A DNA stretch of 64,000 bases, taken from positions 372,001 through 436,000 of the forward strand of contig NW_002476413.1 of NCBI RefSeq assembly GCF_000189635.1, read 5' to 3'. The notes below the pieces were generated by a model, which saw nothing but the letters and a program-made list of their open reading frames with translations, searched no databases and was not told the origin of the DNA. Position numbers and translations under genes: made by a program. Position 1 is the first letter of the stretch. Each line of letters opens with the position of its first letter. This stretch comes from Tetrahymena thermophila SB210. Lineage: Eukaryota > Ciliophora > Oligohymenophorea > Hymenostomatida > Tetrahymenidae. Of this stretch, positions 38,308 to 51,989 are shown one piece after another.

Positions 38308-39902
38308 GTTTTACTTTTTAATTCACTTTTTTAATCAAGTAATTTGTTTATTTATAATTTCGATATTAGCTATCCTTGTATTTATTTTTAAAGAAGACTA
38401 AATAATAAACCTAAAATTAAGCAATATTAAAATAATTGAATTGAATTATTGAGAAGATATCTTCTATTTTTCATAAATTTTATTAAAGATCCAAAATCTC
38501 CATCGCTGATTCACAAAATAGATACTTTCTACTAATTAAAATAAGATCTAAAGATTTTGTAATGGTTTTGTACAAAATAAAATACTTTTAATTACTTATT
38601 CACGTGTTTATTTATAATATACTTATCTAATTAATTAAATTTTTAATCTTAAGCTTAATTTAAACAAGAGCATTATTTTATTTTTTAAAATTTGCATAAA
38701 ATGTATTTTTAAAACATTAATTATAATTTAAAAATAATATTTTTTTTTGTTCTGGCACTTCTAATAAATAAATTACAAAGTATAAGAATATGATGACTAA
38801 TATTTTTCTTAATTTACTAATTTAAAATTTTTTTGATTTTTAAAATGAAATTTAATTCTTACATAATAACTCAAATTGAATAATTCTTAATTTGAATAAA
38901 ATATGATAAATTTTATTTTTTTAAGTTTAAAATTTTATTTATTGCTTTATTTCGATAATAATATTTAATAAAAATATTAATATGCTCATAAATATAAAAC
39001 ATTTGAAAATTGCAATTACTAAATAAGTAATATTGTTAACACTATTAAAACTTTATTTAAAATATTGTAATAAATAAGAAAAATAATTTATTTAAATATT
39101 TATTTTTTGCTGTAAATTATTAAAGTGATTTGTTGTTTTTACTTAAAAACAAAATTTTATTTTTTACTTGAATAATTAATCGAAATTTATCTAATCTTAT
39201 TTTTATTATTCAAAGTAGATTTAAATTTTATTGATGCTTTTTAGATATTTTATGATACTTTTTTCTATAAATAAATAAATAATACTTTTCAAGAATTCTA
39301 TCAATTCTATTGTGGTTTTATTCAAAATTTCATTGAAAACTTCTTCAAAACATTAAACCAAAATCCTTAATGAATTTATATATAAATAGTTCAAATGAGA
39401 AATAAAATTAGAATTTTAAATGAATTTTCTTATTTAATTATTTTATATGAAAATGCAAATATTTAGATAAAAAATAATTTAAATTTTCAAAGAATTATTT
39501 AAAATAATATTTTTATAGGATTTAAATAAAAATTACTGAACTTTTACTGAAAAATAATAAAAGATGTTTTTTGAAAGAATATCTATTGAATTCTATTTAA
39601 TAATTTTTTAAATATTCTAAATAGAATTTATTAAAAATTTCTTTTTCTGCTTTTATAATCAAAATGTTTATTTAATGTTTTTGTTTATTCTAACTTTCTT
39701 TATTGAATTCAACCTAAAAATTTTTGATATTTTTGTTGGATCAATAGCATTTTTTTATATACTGATCAGTGAGAGAGAAAATTTAAAATAGACTCGATAC
39801 CAAAATCAAATACTTTAAAATAACAAATCAATAAATAAAATAAATTACTTACATAATTTAAATTTCTATAAATTATTGTTCCAGCTAGTTAGTGTAAGAG
39901 TG
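38308..39902. other. Intergenic, very AT-rich
   Basis: This is the upstream region of the DC1 gene and distal 5' region of the next genes. It is almost pure A/T to about 39760; no gene or RNA was seen. Confidence 0.6.
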
Positions 39903-40163
39903 ATGGCAAAAAGTACTGATGCCAGCTAATATAGTAACTGCTTTTTAAGAAAATGGGAGGAGAAGAACTTTCTCTAAAGTTAAAAACAACAAACAAATAA
40001 TAATAATGAGATGAAAGATAGAATTAATTAACTAGTATCAAGAATCTATCTTTAAAAATAATTATATGTACATACATTATTCACATTATATTAATAGGTT
40101 GTAAGCCAAATAAAGTATATTTTGTTTTGTTTAGTTTTCTTTGTTATTTTAATTTATTTTTGA
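39903..40163 (+). CDS. Possible small gene or upstream exon before the kinesin
   Basis: The ORF runs from ATG 39903 to TGA 40161-40163 (86 aa). The first 60 residues have protein-like composition (KWEEKNFLQSQKQQTNNNNE; MKDRINQLVSRIYLQKQL), then it becomes hydrophobic. A GTAAGC donor follows LYQQVV near 40099, so the end may be spliced. It sits 180 nt before the kinesin ATG. It could be a small gene, an upstream ORF in the kinesin leader, or chance. The kinesin start itself is well placed without it. Confidence 0.3.
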
Positions 40164-40343
40164 TTAAAATATAATCATTATTATAGTAATTATTTATTAA
40201 TTCATCAAAAAATCAAAGAATAATAGATCCATTTCATAGATAAAATTATATAACCCCTTGTTGCGATTTTTAAGATAGTTTTAAGCTCAAAGAATATACT
40301 AGATTAGTTAGATTGAATTTAAATTTGTTTAAGAATTTGTTAG

Positions 40344-43300
40344 ATGAGTGTTCAAGTTGCTGTTAGAGTCAGACCTTTTAATAATAGAGAAATTGAATTA
40401 GGATCTGAATTATGTGTTGCTATGGAAGGCACCAAAACTACTTTAATACATTTTGAAGATTCAAAAAAAAACAGAGATTTCTTCTTCGACTTTTCTTTTT
40501 GGAGTCATTCCGGATTTGAATAAGATGAAACAGGCCTAGTAAGCATTAATAAAGCATTTTAAAGTTTTTTAAAATTTGGAAATGAGAGATGAAATACAAA
40601 TAAAATAGAAAAATTGTTTAGCAATTAGTAAAAATAGATAAAAAATATTTATAAATTATGTTTATCATCTCATAAGCAATTATGTTTAGTTTTTCAAAGA
40701 GAGAGAATATTATTTTAGAAAATATTTGAGCAACTTTTACTTCAAAATTTATTTAAAGATAATTTTTATAACATCTGAAAGTATTGATCATTTTATGTAA
40801 AATATTAAAAAAGTGTAAAGCTGTTGATTAGAAATATTGCGACTAACGTAAAGTTTATGATTTAGTTGGTGCTTAAATGCTTGATAATGCATGGGAAGGT
40901 TATCATTGTTGTCTCTTGGCTTATGGATAGACAGGAGCTGGAAAAAGTTACTCAATGGTAGGATACAAACCAAATAGAGGTATTGTACCAATTGCATGCG
41001 AAGAAATATTTAAAAGAATAAGCGCAAATAATATACCTTCAACTGAATATGAAGTTTGCGTTTCGATGCTTGAAATATATAATGAAAAAGTGCAAGATCT
41101 TCTTATTCCTTGTAACAAGAGACCTCAAGGTGGTCTACGTATAAGAGAAAATAAAACAATAGGTTTTTATGTTGAACATTTAACAAAATATCCAGTTAAA
41201 AGTTATGAAGCAATAGAATAGAGGATGGAAGAGGGTTCAAAAAATCGTACTATAGCTTCAACTTAAATGAATGCTTCTTCATCAAGGTAATTTTAATTTA
41301 ATATAAGAAAATAAATGATATTTTAAGCAACGCCAAACTAAATAACGAAAAAATCCAAATATTGCTAAAGAAAATAAATTGATAAAACAAGTAAAAAATG
41401 TATTTTACTTAAAAATAGAGCTCACACTATTATCACCGTAGAATTTAGAAAAAGAGAAATGGTAAATGATAAGAGAATTGAAAAATTTTCCATGATAAAT
41501 TTAGTTGATTTGGCAGGTAGTGAAAAAGTGGGTAAAACAGGTGCAACAGGAGATCGTCTCAAAGAAGGTAAGATATAATTTTTTTAAAAATGTTTGTTTG
41601 TTTGTTTGTTTTAAGGGTTATAAATATTTTTAATAGCTGGTTAAATAAATAAGAGTTTACACATACTTGGTTTGGTCATTTCAACATTAGCAGAACTGGA
41701 AAGTGGTAAAAAAAATATAAAAGTCCCCTATAGAGATTCTTGCTTAACTAAGATTTTATGTAATGCACTGGGTGGTAATAGCAAAACTCTAATGATTTGC
41801 GCAATTTCTCCATCCAATGATAATTATGATGAAACTCTTTCTACTTTAAGATATGCTGATCAGGCAAAGAAGATCAAAAACAAAGCTATTATAAACGAGA
41901 GCGCTGTTGATAAACTTATTAGAGAGCTCACACAAGAGAATTAGAAACTCAAGAGCACTATCTAAGAACTTAGAAACAAGATGTGTAAAAAATTATATTT
42001 TTAATTAATAAATTATTTTTTTTAAGCCTTGATTTATAATTTTTTAAAAATATTGACTCATCTCAATCTTAAGATTCTAAATCCAAATTATAAAAGAAAT
42101 TTTTAAATAAAAAAAAAAGAACAACAGAAAATATTAATTTAAAAATTTAAATTGAAACTTTGATTAAATAAATAAATTGAAATCTTATTTTAATAGTACA
42201 AAACCCAAACAATTTGAGTGCAAAGGAGGTTGAAGAACTTGAAGATGAGTTACAAGCTATGGACGAACTTATGAATGATATGAAAATTACTCATCAGTAA
42301 AGAGTAGAGGAATATGAAAAAGAAGAACACGAGTAAGAAGAAAATGAAGATGATATCATAGAACAAAAAATTCACTTAACTAATCTAAATGAAGATCCAG
42401 TTCTTAATAATAAAATAAAATTCTCTTTAGACAAAGAATATATTTATGTTGGTCGTAAGAATGCAACACCTCTACCAGATATTGTGCTTGGTAGTATGGG
42501 AATCAAAGAAAAGCATGCTATTTTTATTAAATCTATTGATAAATTATATTTAGTACCTTATGAGGTAAACAAATAAATAAATAAAAAATAATATCTAATT
42601 TATTATTTATTTATTTAATATAAAGGAAAGCTGTAGTGAATACATTCATCTGAATGGTGAGAGAGTTAATCAATAAATAGAACTATACCATATGGATAGA
42701 ATTGTTTTTGGTACTAATTCTACATTTTTAGTTATAATTCCTAATGGAAAGTAGAGAGAAGGAGATGTTCTACCAAAAGAAATAGATTGGGAATTTGCTT
42801 AAGAAGAGATTTCAAAAAAATCAGATAAATTGATAAATAAGAATGCATAAAATAAAGAGTTAGAGCTAAGAGAAGAAAGTATTTATTTGTTTAGTTTAAA
42901 TAATTAATTCTACTATTTTGATAATAAAAGCATTAATTTATTATAATTTTTCATATTAATTTATATTTAGCTATCAGGAAATTGAAGGAGTTTGAGTAGT
43001 AAAGACTTTAAGAAAAAGAAGAAAATGAAGTAAAGATCAACGAATAAAAACTGATTTATGAATAGAAACTTGTTGAGTTGGAGGGAAAAATGAAAGAAGT
43101 ATTTTTTTTTAGTTTTTAAATCTTGAATGATTTTTTTATTTATTTTTGTTCAAATTTTATGACAAAAGGAATCAGAAAAGCAAAAATTGGAAAAAGAAAA
43201 ACTCGAAGCTGAGAGATAATGGAATGAAATAGTATAAAAGCTTGAGGCTGAAAGAATCCAAAAGGAACTTGAAAGAGAGAAATAAAAATAAACCTTACAA

Positions 43301-45085
43301 GCTGAAGAATAAATGCGTTTATATAAGATAAGATCAAAGTAGTCTCTCGAATAAAAATTATAGAGAGCATTGCCAAAGATTTATGAGGTTGGATTTATTT
43401 CTAAAGAGCTTAAAAGAGATATCATCTTTTCTCCTAAGATTCTTTATACCTATGCTGATTAATGCGAAATAAATACTATGAAAGAGAGAAGCAAAATGCC
43501 TAAGATTCAGATTTTAGTAATATCATTTTCATGTGTGTTAAAAATAATTCTCAAGAATATTTAAAAAATAAAATAGGTTTAAAATAATGAAGAAGGAAGT
43601 GAATACGTCTGGGATCTAGAAAAATTTTAGAATAGGTACTACATAATTAAAGGTCTTCTTGATCGTTATTTCGAAACCAATTAAATACCTGTAATTTTTA
43701 CTCTTAAAAATTCCCATTTTAAGTAAGAATAATAAAAATAGGATCTTTAATAAAACGAAGACCCTTTCTGGGATCCTCCTGAACCTTTTTTGATAGGGTA
43801 AGGGTTTTTAAAGCTTTTAGGACTAGCTTATGGTTTAGATAGTTAGACATAAATTACTTTAGTAGGTGATAACGGTTAATGTGGATATCTGAATGTTGGA
43901 TTCATTCCATGTAATGAAACAGGAGATGTGCTATATGATGACGAAAATAACGAAGGAATGGCTATAGAAGACCCAAATGATCTTCTTAATCAGAGATTGG
44001 ACTTTAAGCTTTTCATCAAGGATGGATCTCTTCCTTAAAACTTTTGCACAGACACATTTGTAGAATATAGTTTACTTGCATCCGAAAATTATATGGCAAA
44101 ATACAAAACAAAAAAAGTAATTTATTTTAAAAGCTAATCTAATAATTTTAAAATTAAATAAATAAATAGATTGAAGGAAAGAATCCTAGCCCAAATTACA
44201 ACTATTCAGTGCAGCATACTTACACTAATATTTAACAAAACGTTATTAAGTATCTCAGTAATAATACTTTGTAGTTTAAGGTATTTGGCTTTGATGATGC
44301 TAGAATTGAAAAAATGAAAAGATCTTAGCAAAATAGAAAGAACATCATGAATTAAAAAAGAATGATTCCTGTTGAAGAATAAATGGAAAAGTAAAAAAGA
44401 GGTAAATTAATTTTGTTTTGAATCTTATATTTTAATTTATAAAATTTTATTAAAAAATAGATTAGAAGGCTTAATAATAGTAAAATAATTTCTAAGAAGG
44501 AAAACCTCAGATACTTAAGATAGAAAATAAATTTTAGCCTCAAAAGGTAACTGAATACAAACCTACTTTAAAGTAAGACTCTTATTCCTCTGCTAACACT
44601 TCTCTTTCAGGTTCTAAGATAAATTAAGAATCTCCAGAAAAATAATAAAGTCATTCATATCAACCAAGTAAAAATATGTATCCATCATCTAATGAAAAAG
44701 ATAAATATAGTGAAGATTCATAAAATAGCAGTCCCGTGAAAAAAATAAATTAAAACCCTCCTCTTTCAGCACGTTACAACAACGATAGAACAAACACTGA
44801 ACCAAATGAAAGAATAAATTCTTTTTAACCATAATAAGAAGGAAAACCCAATAACTAAAACAGTAAGGTCAATTCGATAGAAATTAAATATCTTATTTAT
44901 ATTTTTAAATAGATGAAACAAAAAGAAGGAACTCCTAGGATGACTCTTCGATTTCTAAAAAGTAAAAAAATGAAAGTAAAGCTAATAAAGGCAAAAAAGG
45001 GAAAGACTAAAATTGCAGTAAATTTTATTTCAGATGTTTTAAAATTATCAATTAATATTATTTATCATAAATAGATATTTTTTGA
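40344..45085 (+). CDS. Kinesin-3-type motor with FHA domain, 12 exons
   Basis: Exons start at 40344, 40814, 41419, 41637, 42197, 42626, 42971, 43169, 43577, 44170, 44461 and 44913; they end at 40538, 41286, 41567, 41984, 42564, 42878, 43098, 43516, 44116, 44401, 44862 and 45085. All phases agree; about 1202 aa. The motor begins [14 protein letters not shown]-loop GQTGAGKS is at 103-110, with its Gln encoded by TAG. Switch I reads SSSRAH (usual SSRSH), switch II DLAGSEK; then [12 protein letters not shown] and [14 protein letters not shown]. After the neck coil, an FHA domain (about 455-560) has [12 protein letters not shown] and HLNGERV. FWDPPEP and NVGFIPCN match the kinesin-3 stalk. It probably carries vesicles or ciliary cargo toward microtubule plus ends. 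The Lys/Ser tail has no PH domain. Confidence 0.93.
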
Positions 45086-45615
45086 GGGAATTATGGCTGG
45101 TGTGTATTTTTGAAGTAATAAATATCATTTGATGTGAATGAAAAAAAATATTTAGAAAATATAAATATAAAACGATTTCTGTAATAAAGTAATAACTAAA
45201 ATAATTTATTAAACTATAATAATTAATCTTAAAATATCTTAACAACAATAATAATATAAAAATAAACCAATCTAAAAATAAACTAATCAAAAATAAAATA
45301 AAATTAATCAATCAAAAATTAAATAATTATTTTGCATCTATTTCTTTTATATTTTATTCTTTATTTTATTTTTAAAATATTTTTCTAATTTTAATTTAAA
45401 AAATTAGCTAAAACTTCTATTTTCAAAAACGAGAATATTCAAAAAATTAAATAAAAGATATTACTTGTGAACAATTTATAAATATTTTATTAATTTATTA
45501 TAATTAATAGAGATATTAAAGGACATTTATAGTATTATCACATATATATTTCATTCTTATTTTCTTTGTATTATTTTTCAAGCCACAAATAACTAAAAAT
45601 AATAAAGAATGAAGC

Positions 45616-45652
45616 TTTTATTTTATTTTATTTTATTTTATTTTATTTTATA
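45616..45652. repeat. (TTTTA)n microsatellite
   Basis: About seven perfect TTTTA units. Confidence 0.9.
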
Positions 45653-45998
45653 ATTATAAAAAGTAAATATTTAAAAAAGTAACTCCACAAAAATGTTTAT
45701 TTCATCAATGTTTATATTTTTAACAATCTAATAGTAAAATTAAATTTTAAAGTTCTTATCTGTTAAATCAAATATTAAGTAAATTTTATAAATTACTTTT
45801 AAATTTAACTTAGTTCATTAAATTATTTAAAAATATTCATATAAACTTAACATTAAATAATATTACTATTTTAATATATTTTGTAAATTTATGCGTTTGC
45901 TTATTAAAGCAGAAGAGATATTTATAATAAAATGATTAATATTTTTCTTTCTGATATTCCTAACATTATTTTTTATATTGTAAATAACCTTAAAAAAA

Positions 45999-46530
45999 AT
46001 TAAGATTTAATAGCTTTGATGAAAAATGTTATTAAATTATATTAAATTGTTTATTTTTTATAATTCCAAAATTAATATGGACAAAAATGAGTAAAAAAAG
46101 CTTGGATATCTTTTTAAACCTATGTCAAATAAAAAAAACAAAATATTTTGAATATTTTTTAATTTTAACTTTTAAATTTTTAAATATTTTTTAATTGAAA
46201 TAAAATAAATTCTATTATTAGGTTTTTTAAAATCAATTAGTATCGAATGTTCCATAAGAGATTATAAAATTAAGATTTAAAAACTTTGATGAAAAATGTT
46301 ATTAAATCATATTAAATTGTTTATTTTTTATAATTCCAAAATTAATATGGACAAAAATGAGTAAAAAAAGCTTTGATATCTTTTTAAACCTATTTCAAAT
46401 AAAAAAAAACAAAATTCTTTAAATATTTTTTAATTTTAACTATTAAATTTTTGTATATTTTTTAATTGAAAAAAAATAAAGTCTATTATTAGGTTTTTTA
46501 AAATCATTAGTATCGAATGTTCCATAAGAG
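45999..46530 (+). repeat. Two-copy tandem duplication, about 270 bp
   Basis: Copy 1 spans 45999-46268 and copy 2 spans 46269-46530. Both start ATTAAGATTT and share ATATGGACAAAAATGAGTAA and TATCGAATGTTCCATAAGAG, with a few substitutions and small indels. Both are non-coding: a short frame from the shared ATG is cut by TGA in copy 2. Confidence 0.85.
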
Positions 46531-47137
46531 TTTTCGTTATTGAATCTATTAAGAAATAAATGGATATTAAAATATCTAAACTTGATTAATAATAAAACTT
46601 TATTATTTATAATAATAATAATTAATTTAATAAAATATATTTTATATAAAATTAAATGAATAATTTAAGAACAAAAAAAAATATGTAACCTAAACCACAA
46701 ACAATTCATTATATTTTTCTACTAGTAAAATTTTGTGATTAATAAGAAAAATAAATTTGAGTGAACTAGTAAAAATTTTAATCTTCATTAAATGAATCTA
46801 ACCATCGATAATATATATACCAATCGTTTGTAAAGGAATAGTAAAATGTATTGAGTTTTTCCTTATTTTTAGGTTAAGACTCACACCTACTTTACCCAAC
46901 TTTATTTATTTGATATTAGTAAATTGAATAAGTTATTTAATATTTTTAAATAATATTGAATATTCAATAAATTTTAGAAGCTAATTAAAAGAAAGTAAAA
47001 AGTAGAAATTTTATTAGATAGATAGATAGCACTAAGTATTAATTGAATTACTTTATTTCGATTAAATAATAGGGGGCTTTGGCTAAAGCGTTGAAAATAA
47101 CTAAAATATTTTTTTAAAGGAAAAAACTCACGTTGCT

Positions 47138-50077
47138 ATGATTAACAATTTAAAAAAAATGACTAGCCATTAGGTCTAAACAAATCTTCCTCCTATAACA
47201 AAAGGAGTAAATCCAAATATGAATACTAATCAAAAATAAAATCCATTTGATACTTTAAATTTTGAGATGCCTATCAGCCAAAATTCTACTAAAAATTCTG
47301 CTTCGATTTCATAAAATTAGAATAGATCCTAAGACATTCAGAAATAAGTTAAACCCGTTGTATAATAGACGCAGTAAGCAAACGGCTTCTCGAACAAAAA
47401 CAGTCAAAAGAAAGACTCTATTAATATTTCTAAGGTAAAAAATGAAGTCAACAATCTACCTGGTAAGTACAATATTTAGAGCTAAGAATTTCAAAGGGAT
47501 GATGAAAATCAGCTTTCTCCTCAATTAAACAGAGATCATCAAGCATTCGCAGAAATAAGACAAAATATGGATTCGAATTTTTAAGAAAATAATATTAAAG
47601 AGATTTATTCAAAAGATAAATAAGTGAAATAACCGTTTATTCCTTACAAATACCGCAAAAGCAGCAACCCCTCTGTTAATGCTAGCAACTTTGACTAAAA
47701 TAATTTTTATTATAATACAAAAGGCTATTTACAAAGTGAAAATAACAGTTATGCTACAGATTGTATTGTTAATTATTCAGATGATGGAGAGATTTCAAAA
47801 GAAGAATATAGAGATCCCATTTTAAATGTTTAAAAACACAGAAAGGAATTTGGTATTAATATTGCTTAAAAAATGAATAGGTTCTATAATATTAAGGCTC
47901 TAACTAATAAAAGTTAACAACTGTAGTTAGCATTTGATAATGCAAATAACCTTTTTATTGTCGATCAGAGAGATGATAATTATCTTTCTTAAACTGTCAT
48001 GAATCTGAATATGGACATGAGCACAAGAAAGCACCAATCTTAAGATATTCTTTAACAAATTATCTAAGAAAAAAGAAATTCAATCGCCTAAGGTGAAGGC
48101 CTTTGTCATAGCATAACTACTAATGGGAAAGAGTCTCTTCTTAGTTAATTATCAAAAAAATCTTAACTTAAAACTTAAATGTAAATGAATACCTAAGGCA
48201 GCTTCATGAAACCAAAATATATGCTTTATCATAACTCAAATTCTAATTAGATCTCACCAAAAAGTAATCTAAACGCATAAATTATCAACTCACCAATTAG
48301 TATTAGCAGCAATAGTAACAATTAAAATGTAAATTATCCTAAAAATTACAATGCTGGATTTTCAACTTCTGTGTTTAAAACTAACATAAATCATTTTGGG
48401 ATGCCAAAAAATAGCAATAATTTCTAAAACACTCCTTCACCACCTTCGTAATTTGATAAATTCGCATTTAAGAAACCAGAAATTCCACTAGTGAATACAA
48501 GAAAGGCCTTATTCAAATATACAAATAATAATAAGAAGCTAGTCAAATCAAATACAGAAGGAAATTTCTCAAGTTCCTAAAACTATAAAAGTTAGTCACA
48601 GTATTCTCATGAAAATCTAAAGACAAATACAGACGCAGGATACTTTTAAAAATTGAATGACTTGTTTCATAATTAGCAACTGAGCGCATGCCAGTAATTT
48701 AATTAACCTTAAATTATGACAGCTAAGAATCAGTTAAAGTAGCAGCCATAAAAGATTGACTTATTTTCAAAAAGTTGTCTTTAAACTTAAAATAAACCTT
48801 ATTTTGAATAAGATATTAATCTGTCAGAGAGTTTAAAGACTTGGAAAGTTAAGCAATTTAATGATGATTTTAATAAAATATCAAAAGAATTGAAAAAATC
48901 ATACTACAGAGGCTAGCTTAATAACAAATTTGATAGTAAAAATTAGACAGCATACTTCACGACTAATGGAATGTATGGATTTTTTTGCTCTAAAAATGAA
49001 GAAGTTGCAAGAGATTCAGGTTAAGATAATTAAGAAAAATCTAAAATTGAAGAAGAAAAAAGAGAAGGTTCTTAAAATTAAAGATAGCAAACACAAGATA
49101 AGAATATTGATAGTGAAATTAATTAGGTAAACAGCTTCTAAACTGAAATTTAATCTTCTAAGACGCCAAGAAAATAAAATTATAACAATTTGAAAGAGCT
49201 AGTTTTGTAAAAAGAAGAAGTCAAGTAGTAGTAAAATGTTTAGCCAAATGAAGTTGAAGTGTAAAATGAAGAATAATAAGTTGTTAGATAAAATGAATTT
49301 GCTGTAGAAACTGAACCTACTAAAAAAAATGATGATATCCAATAAGAATCTTAAGGCTAAGCTGATAGTTTGAAAATTAATTTAAAAAAAAATAACTTAG
49401 AAGTAGTGAAAAAGGATATGAGCAATATCAAAACTAATTTTAATAAGAACATCTAAGATTTTATGATTGGAAACATCAAGCAAAACAATCAAAAGTAAGC
49501 AAATGAAAAGAAAGGAAGTAATACTGCTAGAGAAATATACTAAAATACATCTGAAGATGACGAAATAACAGGATGGATCAGCAGAAAAAAGTCAGATACT
49601 TTATTTTAGCATAGACCCAGCTTTTCTTCATACCATTAATCTAAAACAAGCATATAATTTAGAAAAAACATCAACGCAAGCAATACTAATTCAATCACCT
49701 ATAACAGCTAACAAGAATCGTATAAAAATATATTTGGTTCAAACTTTAAAATAACCTCTCCTAAAAGTTAAAATGGAGCTAATAGCTTTTAATCTATTCC
49801 AAAAAGTAATTAAAGCAACAATAACATCTAAAATAGTTAGCATTCAATTGGTGCAAGCTCTAATAATTAGACAAGAGAATAAAATAATCATCACAAAGAT
49901 CCTAACTTAATTTCTAAAATTACAGAACATGGTGAGTCATAAGATTACTCTTTGGATAACAGTAACTTTATTTAGAATAGGATGGCAGGATTTATTACAA
50001 GAGATAAAAATGATGATGATGAAGATCTTAAAAACTATCTGCATTTGCAAAATATTATACCATCTTAAATAAAATGA
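47138..50077 (+). CDS. Large Asn/Ser/Lys-rich hypothetical protein
   Basis: A single exon runs from ATG 47138 to TGA 50075-50077 and encodes 979 aa with no internal TGA over 2.9 kb. The composition is Asn/Ser/Gln/Lys-rich with many short motifs such as QISPKSNLNA and SPISISSNSN. One region (about 570-640) has more ordered character (NLSESLKTWKVKQFNDDFNK; KSYYRGQLNNKF; GMYGFFCSKNEEV), followed by a long Glu/Lys/Gln coiled-coil-like stretch. Near the C-terminus, SEDDEITGWISRKKSDTLF stands out. No known domain. TTTTTTTAAAG lies just before the start, so an upstream exon cannot be excluded. Confidence 0.85.
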
Positions 50078-50404
50078 ACAAATAAATCATTGGATAATAA
50101 AAAAATTTTTAGTAAAATTATTTAATACAATAGTATGTATAGAAAAATTGATATATTTTGATAACCTTAAATTGTATATATTTATTTGTATATTTATTTT
50201 ACACATTTTTGACCAATTAAAATTTTTGTTATTGCTAATTTAAAATGTTGATCAAAACTTGCAAAAATATATTTTACTAGTAATAATTAGACAAGGTATA
50301 AATTAAAAATAAAAATTTAATTGTCATAGATGATTGTTTGCTTTTCAAAATTGACAATACTGACAAAAATTTTTTGATTAAATTATTATTATATATATAT
50401 ATAT
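50078..50404. other. Intergenic, AT-rich
   Basis: 3' flank of the 47138-50077 gene. A/T-rich, with an (AT)n run just before the three-way-junction element. Confidence 0.55.
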
Positions 50405-50443
50405 GTATAGTACCAGAGGGTACTGCCTTTTTCAAGGCTATAC
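50405..50443. other. Perfect three-way-junction sequence, 39 nt
   Basis: Three nested perfect 5-bp helices account for almost every base: an outer stem GTATA (50405-50409) with TATAC (50439-50443), hairpin GTACC-AGAG-GGTAC (50410-50423), one unpaired T, and hairpin GCCTT-TTTC-AAGGC (50425-50438). It is a GC-richer patch in A/T-rich DNA about 330 bp after a stop codon. It could be an RNA element, a cruciform-forming DNA site or a relic of a foldback element. It has no hammerhead core. Confidence 0.5.
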
Positions 50444-50633
50444 ACTGAAATTTTAGATAATATAATAAGCTATTTATTAACATACCAATAAAATATGGTA
50501 TTCATAAATATTTTAATAGTAATAAATCTATCTATATTTTAGATTAAATTATCATATCACAAAATATATATAATAAAACAAACTATTTTCTATTATTCAA
50601 ATATTTAATATTTATTCTTCTTTTTTCACCACA

Positions 50634-50681
<48 letters not shown>
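50634..50681. repeat. (ATCT)n microsatellite
   Basis: About 12 perfect ATCT units. Confidence 0.95.
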
Positions 50682-50859
50682 ATAATAGCATTTATATTTT
50701 AAAGAAAACTAATCTTTTTGATTAAAGACACTTTTTTTTTAATTTCATATCTAATAATTATTCGATTTACTTATTACTTTTATTGTAAATTAAAAATTTT
50801 ATTTAAAATAAATAAATAAAAAAAATATTAGTAAATAAAAAAAGAAAAAGAAAAATAAA

Positions 50860-51945
50860 TCAAATAAAAAGCTAATAAACAAATAAAAGAGTTTTATTGT
50901 TTTAAATTCATTTTTTTTTAAGTAAAAATTTTTTTATCCAAAATAATTAAGTTGAATTTACTCAAGATAAATTCTCAATTTTAAGAGATTAGGGTGATTT
51001 ACTAAAGCAGAACCTAAGTCTGATGCATCTTAATCATCAATTAAATTCTATCTTTTTAAATATTGAAGAAAAAATACATAATTAATTAGTAATTAGAAGT
51101 AAAATCTAAACAAAACATATGAAATAATAAGAAATGAAAATAAAAATAGTAAAATAAAATGCTGAAAATAAAATAAATTAATAAAGATAGAAGAAAAAAA
51201 AATACAAGTACAGTAAAAAAAAAAAGAAGTGTAAATCAAAAAGAAAGCTAATAAAAAATTTAAAAGTTCCATATTGTTTTAAATTCATTTTTATAATTAT
51301 TATTGCAATCCAAAGCAAATAAATTGAATTTACCCAAGATAAAGTGTCAAATTTTAGAGATGAGAGCAATTTACTAAAGCAGAACCTAAGCCTGATGCAC
51401 CTAATGCACCAATTTCATTGTTGCTTTTTAAATATCGAAGAAAAAAAATAGATATTAATTAGTTTTTTAGAAGTAAAAAAAATGTATAAAAATATAAAAT
51501 AATATCAAATGAATTAATGATAAAAAAAAGAGTGTTGAAAATAAAAAAATTAATTAAATTAAGAAAGGTAGAAGAAAAAAAAAACACAAGTAAAAAAAAA
51601 AGAAATAGAAAAGTAAATCAAATAAAAAGCTAATAAACAATTTAAAAAGGCTATATTATTTTAAATTCATTTTCATAAGTAAAAATATCTTAATCCTAAA
51701 CAAATAAATTGTTTTTACATAAGATCAAGTGTCAAATTTGAGAGATTAGTGCAATTTGCTAAAGCAGAAATTAAGCTTGATACACCTTAATCACCAATTA
51801 AATTGTATCTTTTTAAATATTGAAGAAAAAATATTTAATTAATTAGTTATTTAGAATTAAAAATGAATAAAAAATATGAAATAACAAGATATGAAAATAA
51901 AAATAATAAAAGAAAATATTGAAAATTAAAAAAATAAATTAAATT

Positions 51946-51989
<44 letters not shown>

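Larger units (their letters stand above)
45086..47137. other. Intergenic with tandem duplication
   Basis: A/T-rich spacer holding the pentanucleotide run and the 270-bp duplication listed separately. No supported gene. Confidence 0.6.

Noticed and set aside
50277..50483. Minus-strand ORF over the three-way junction
   Set aside because: Hydrophobic A/T-driven frame with no coding character; the conserved-looking part is the inverted repeat structure.
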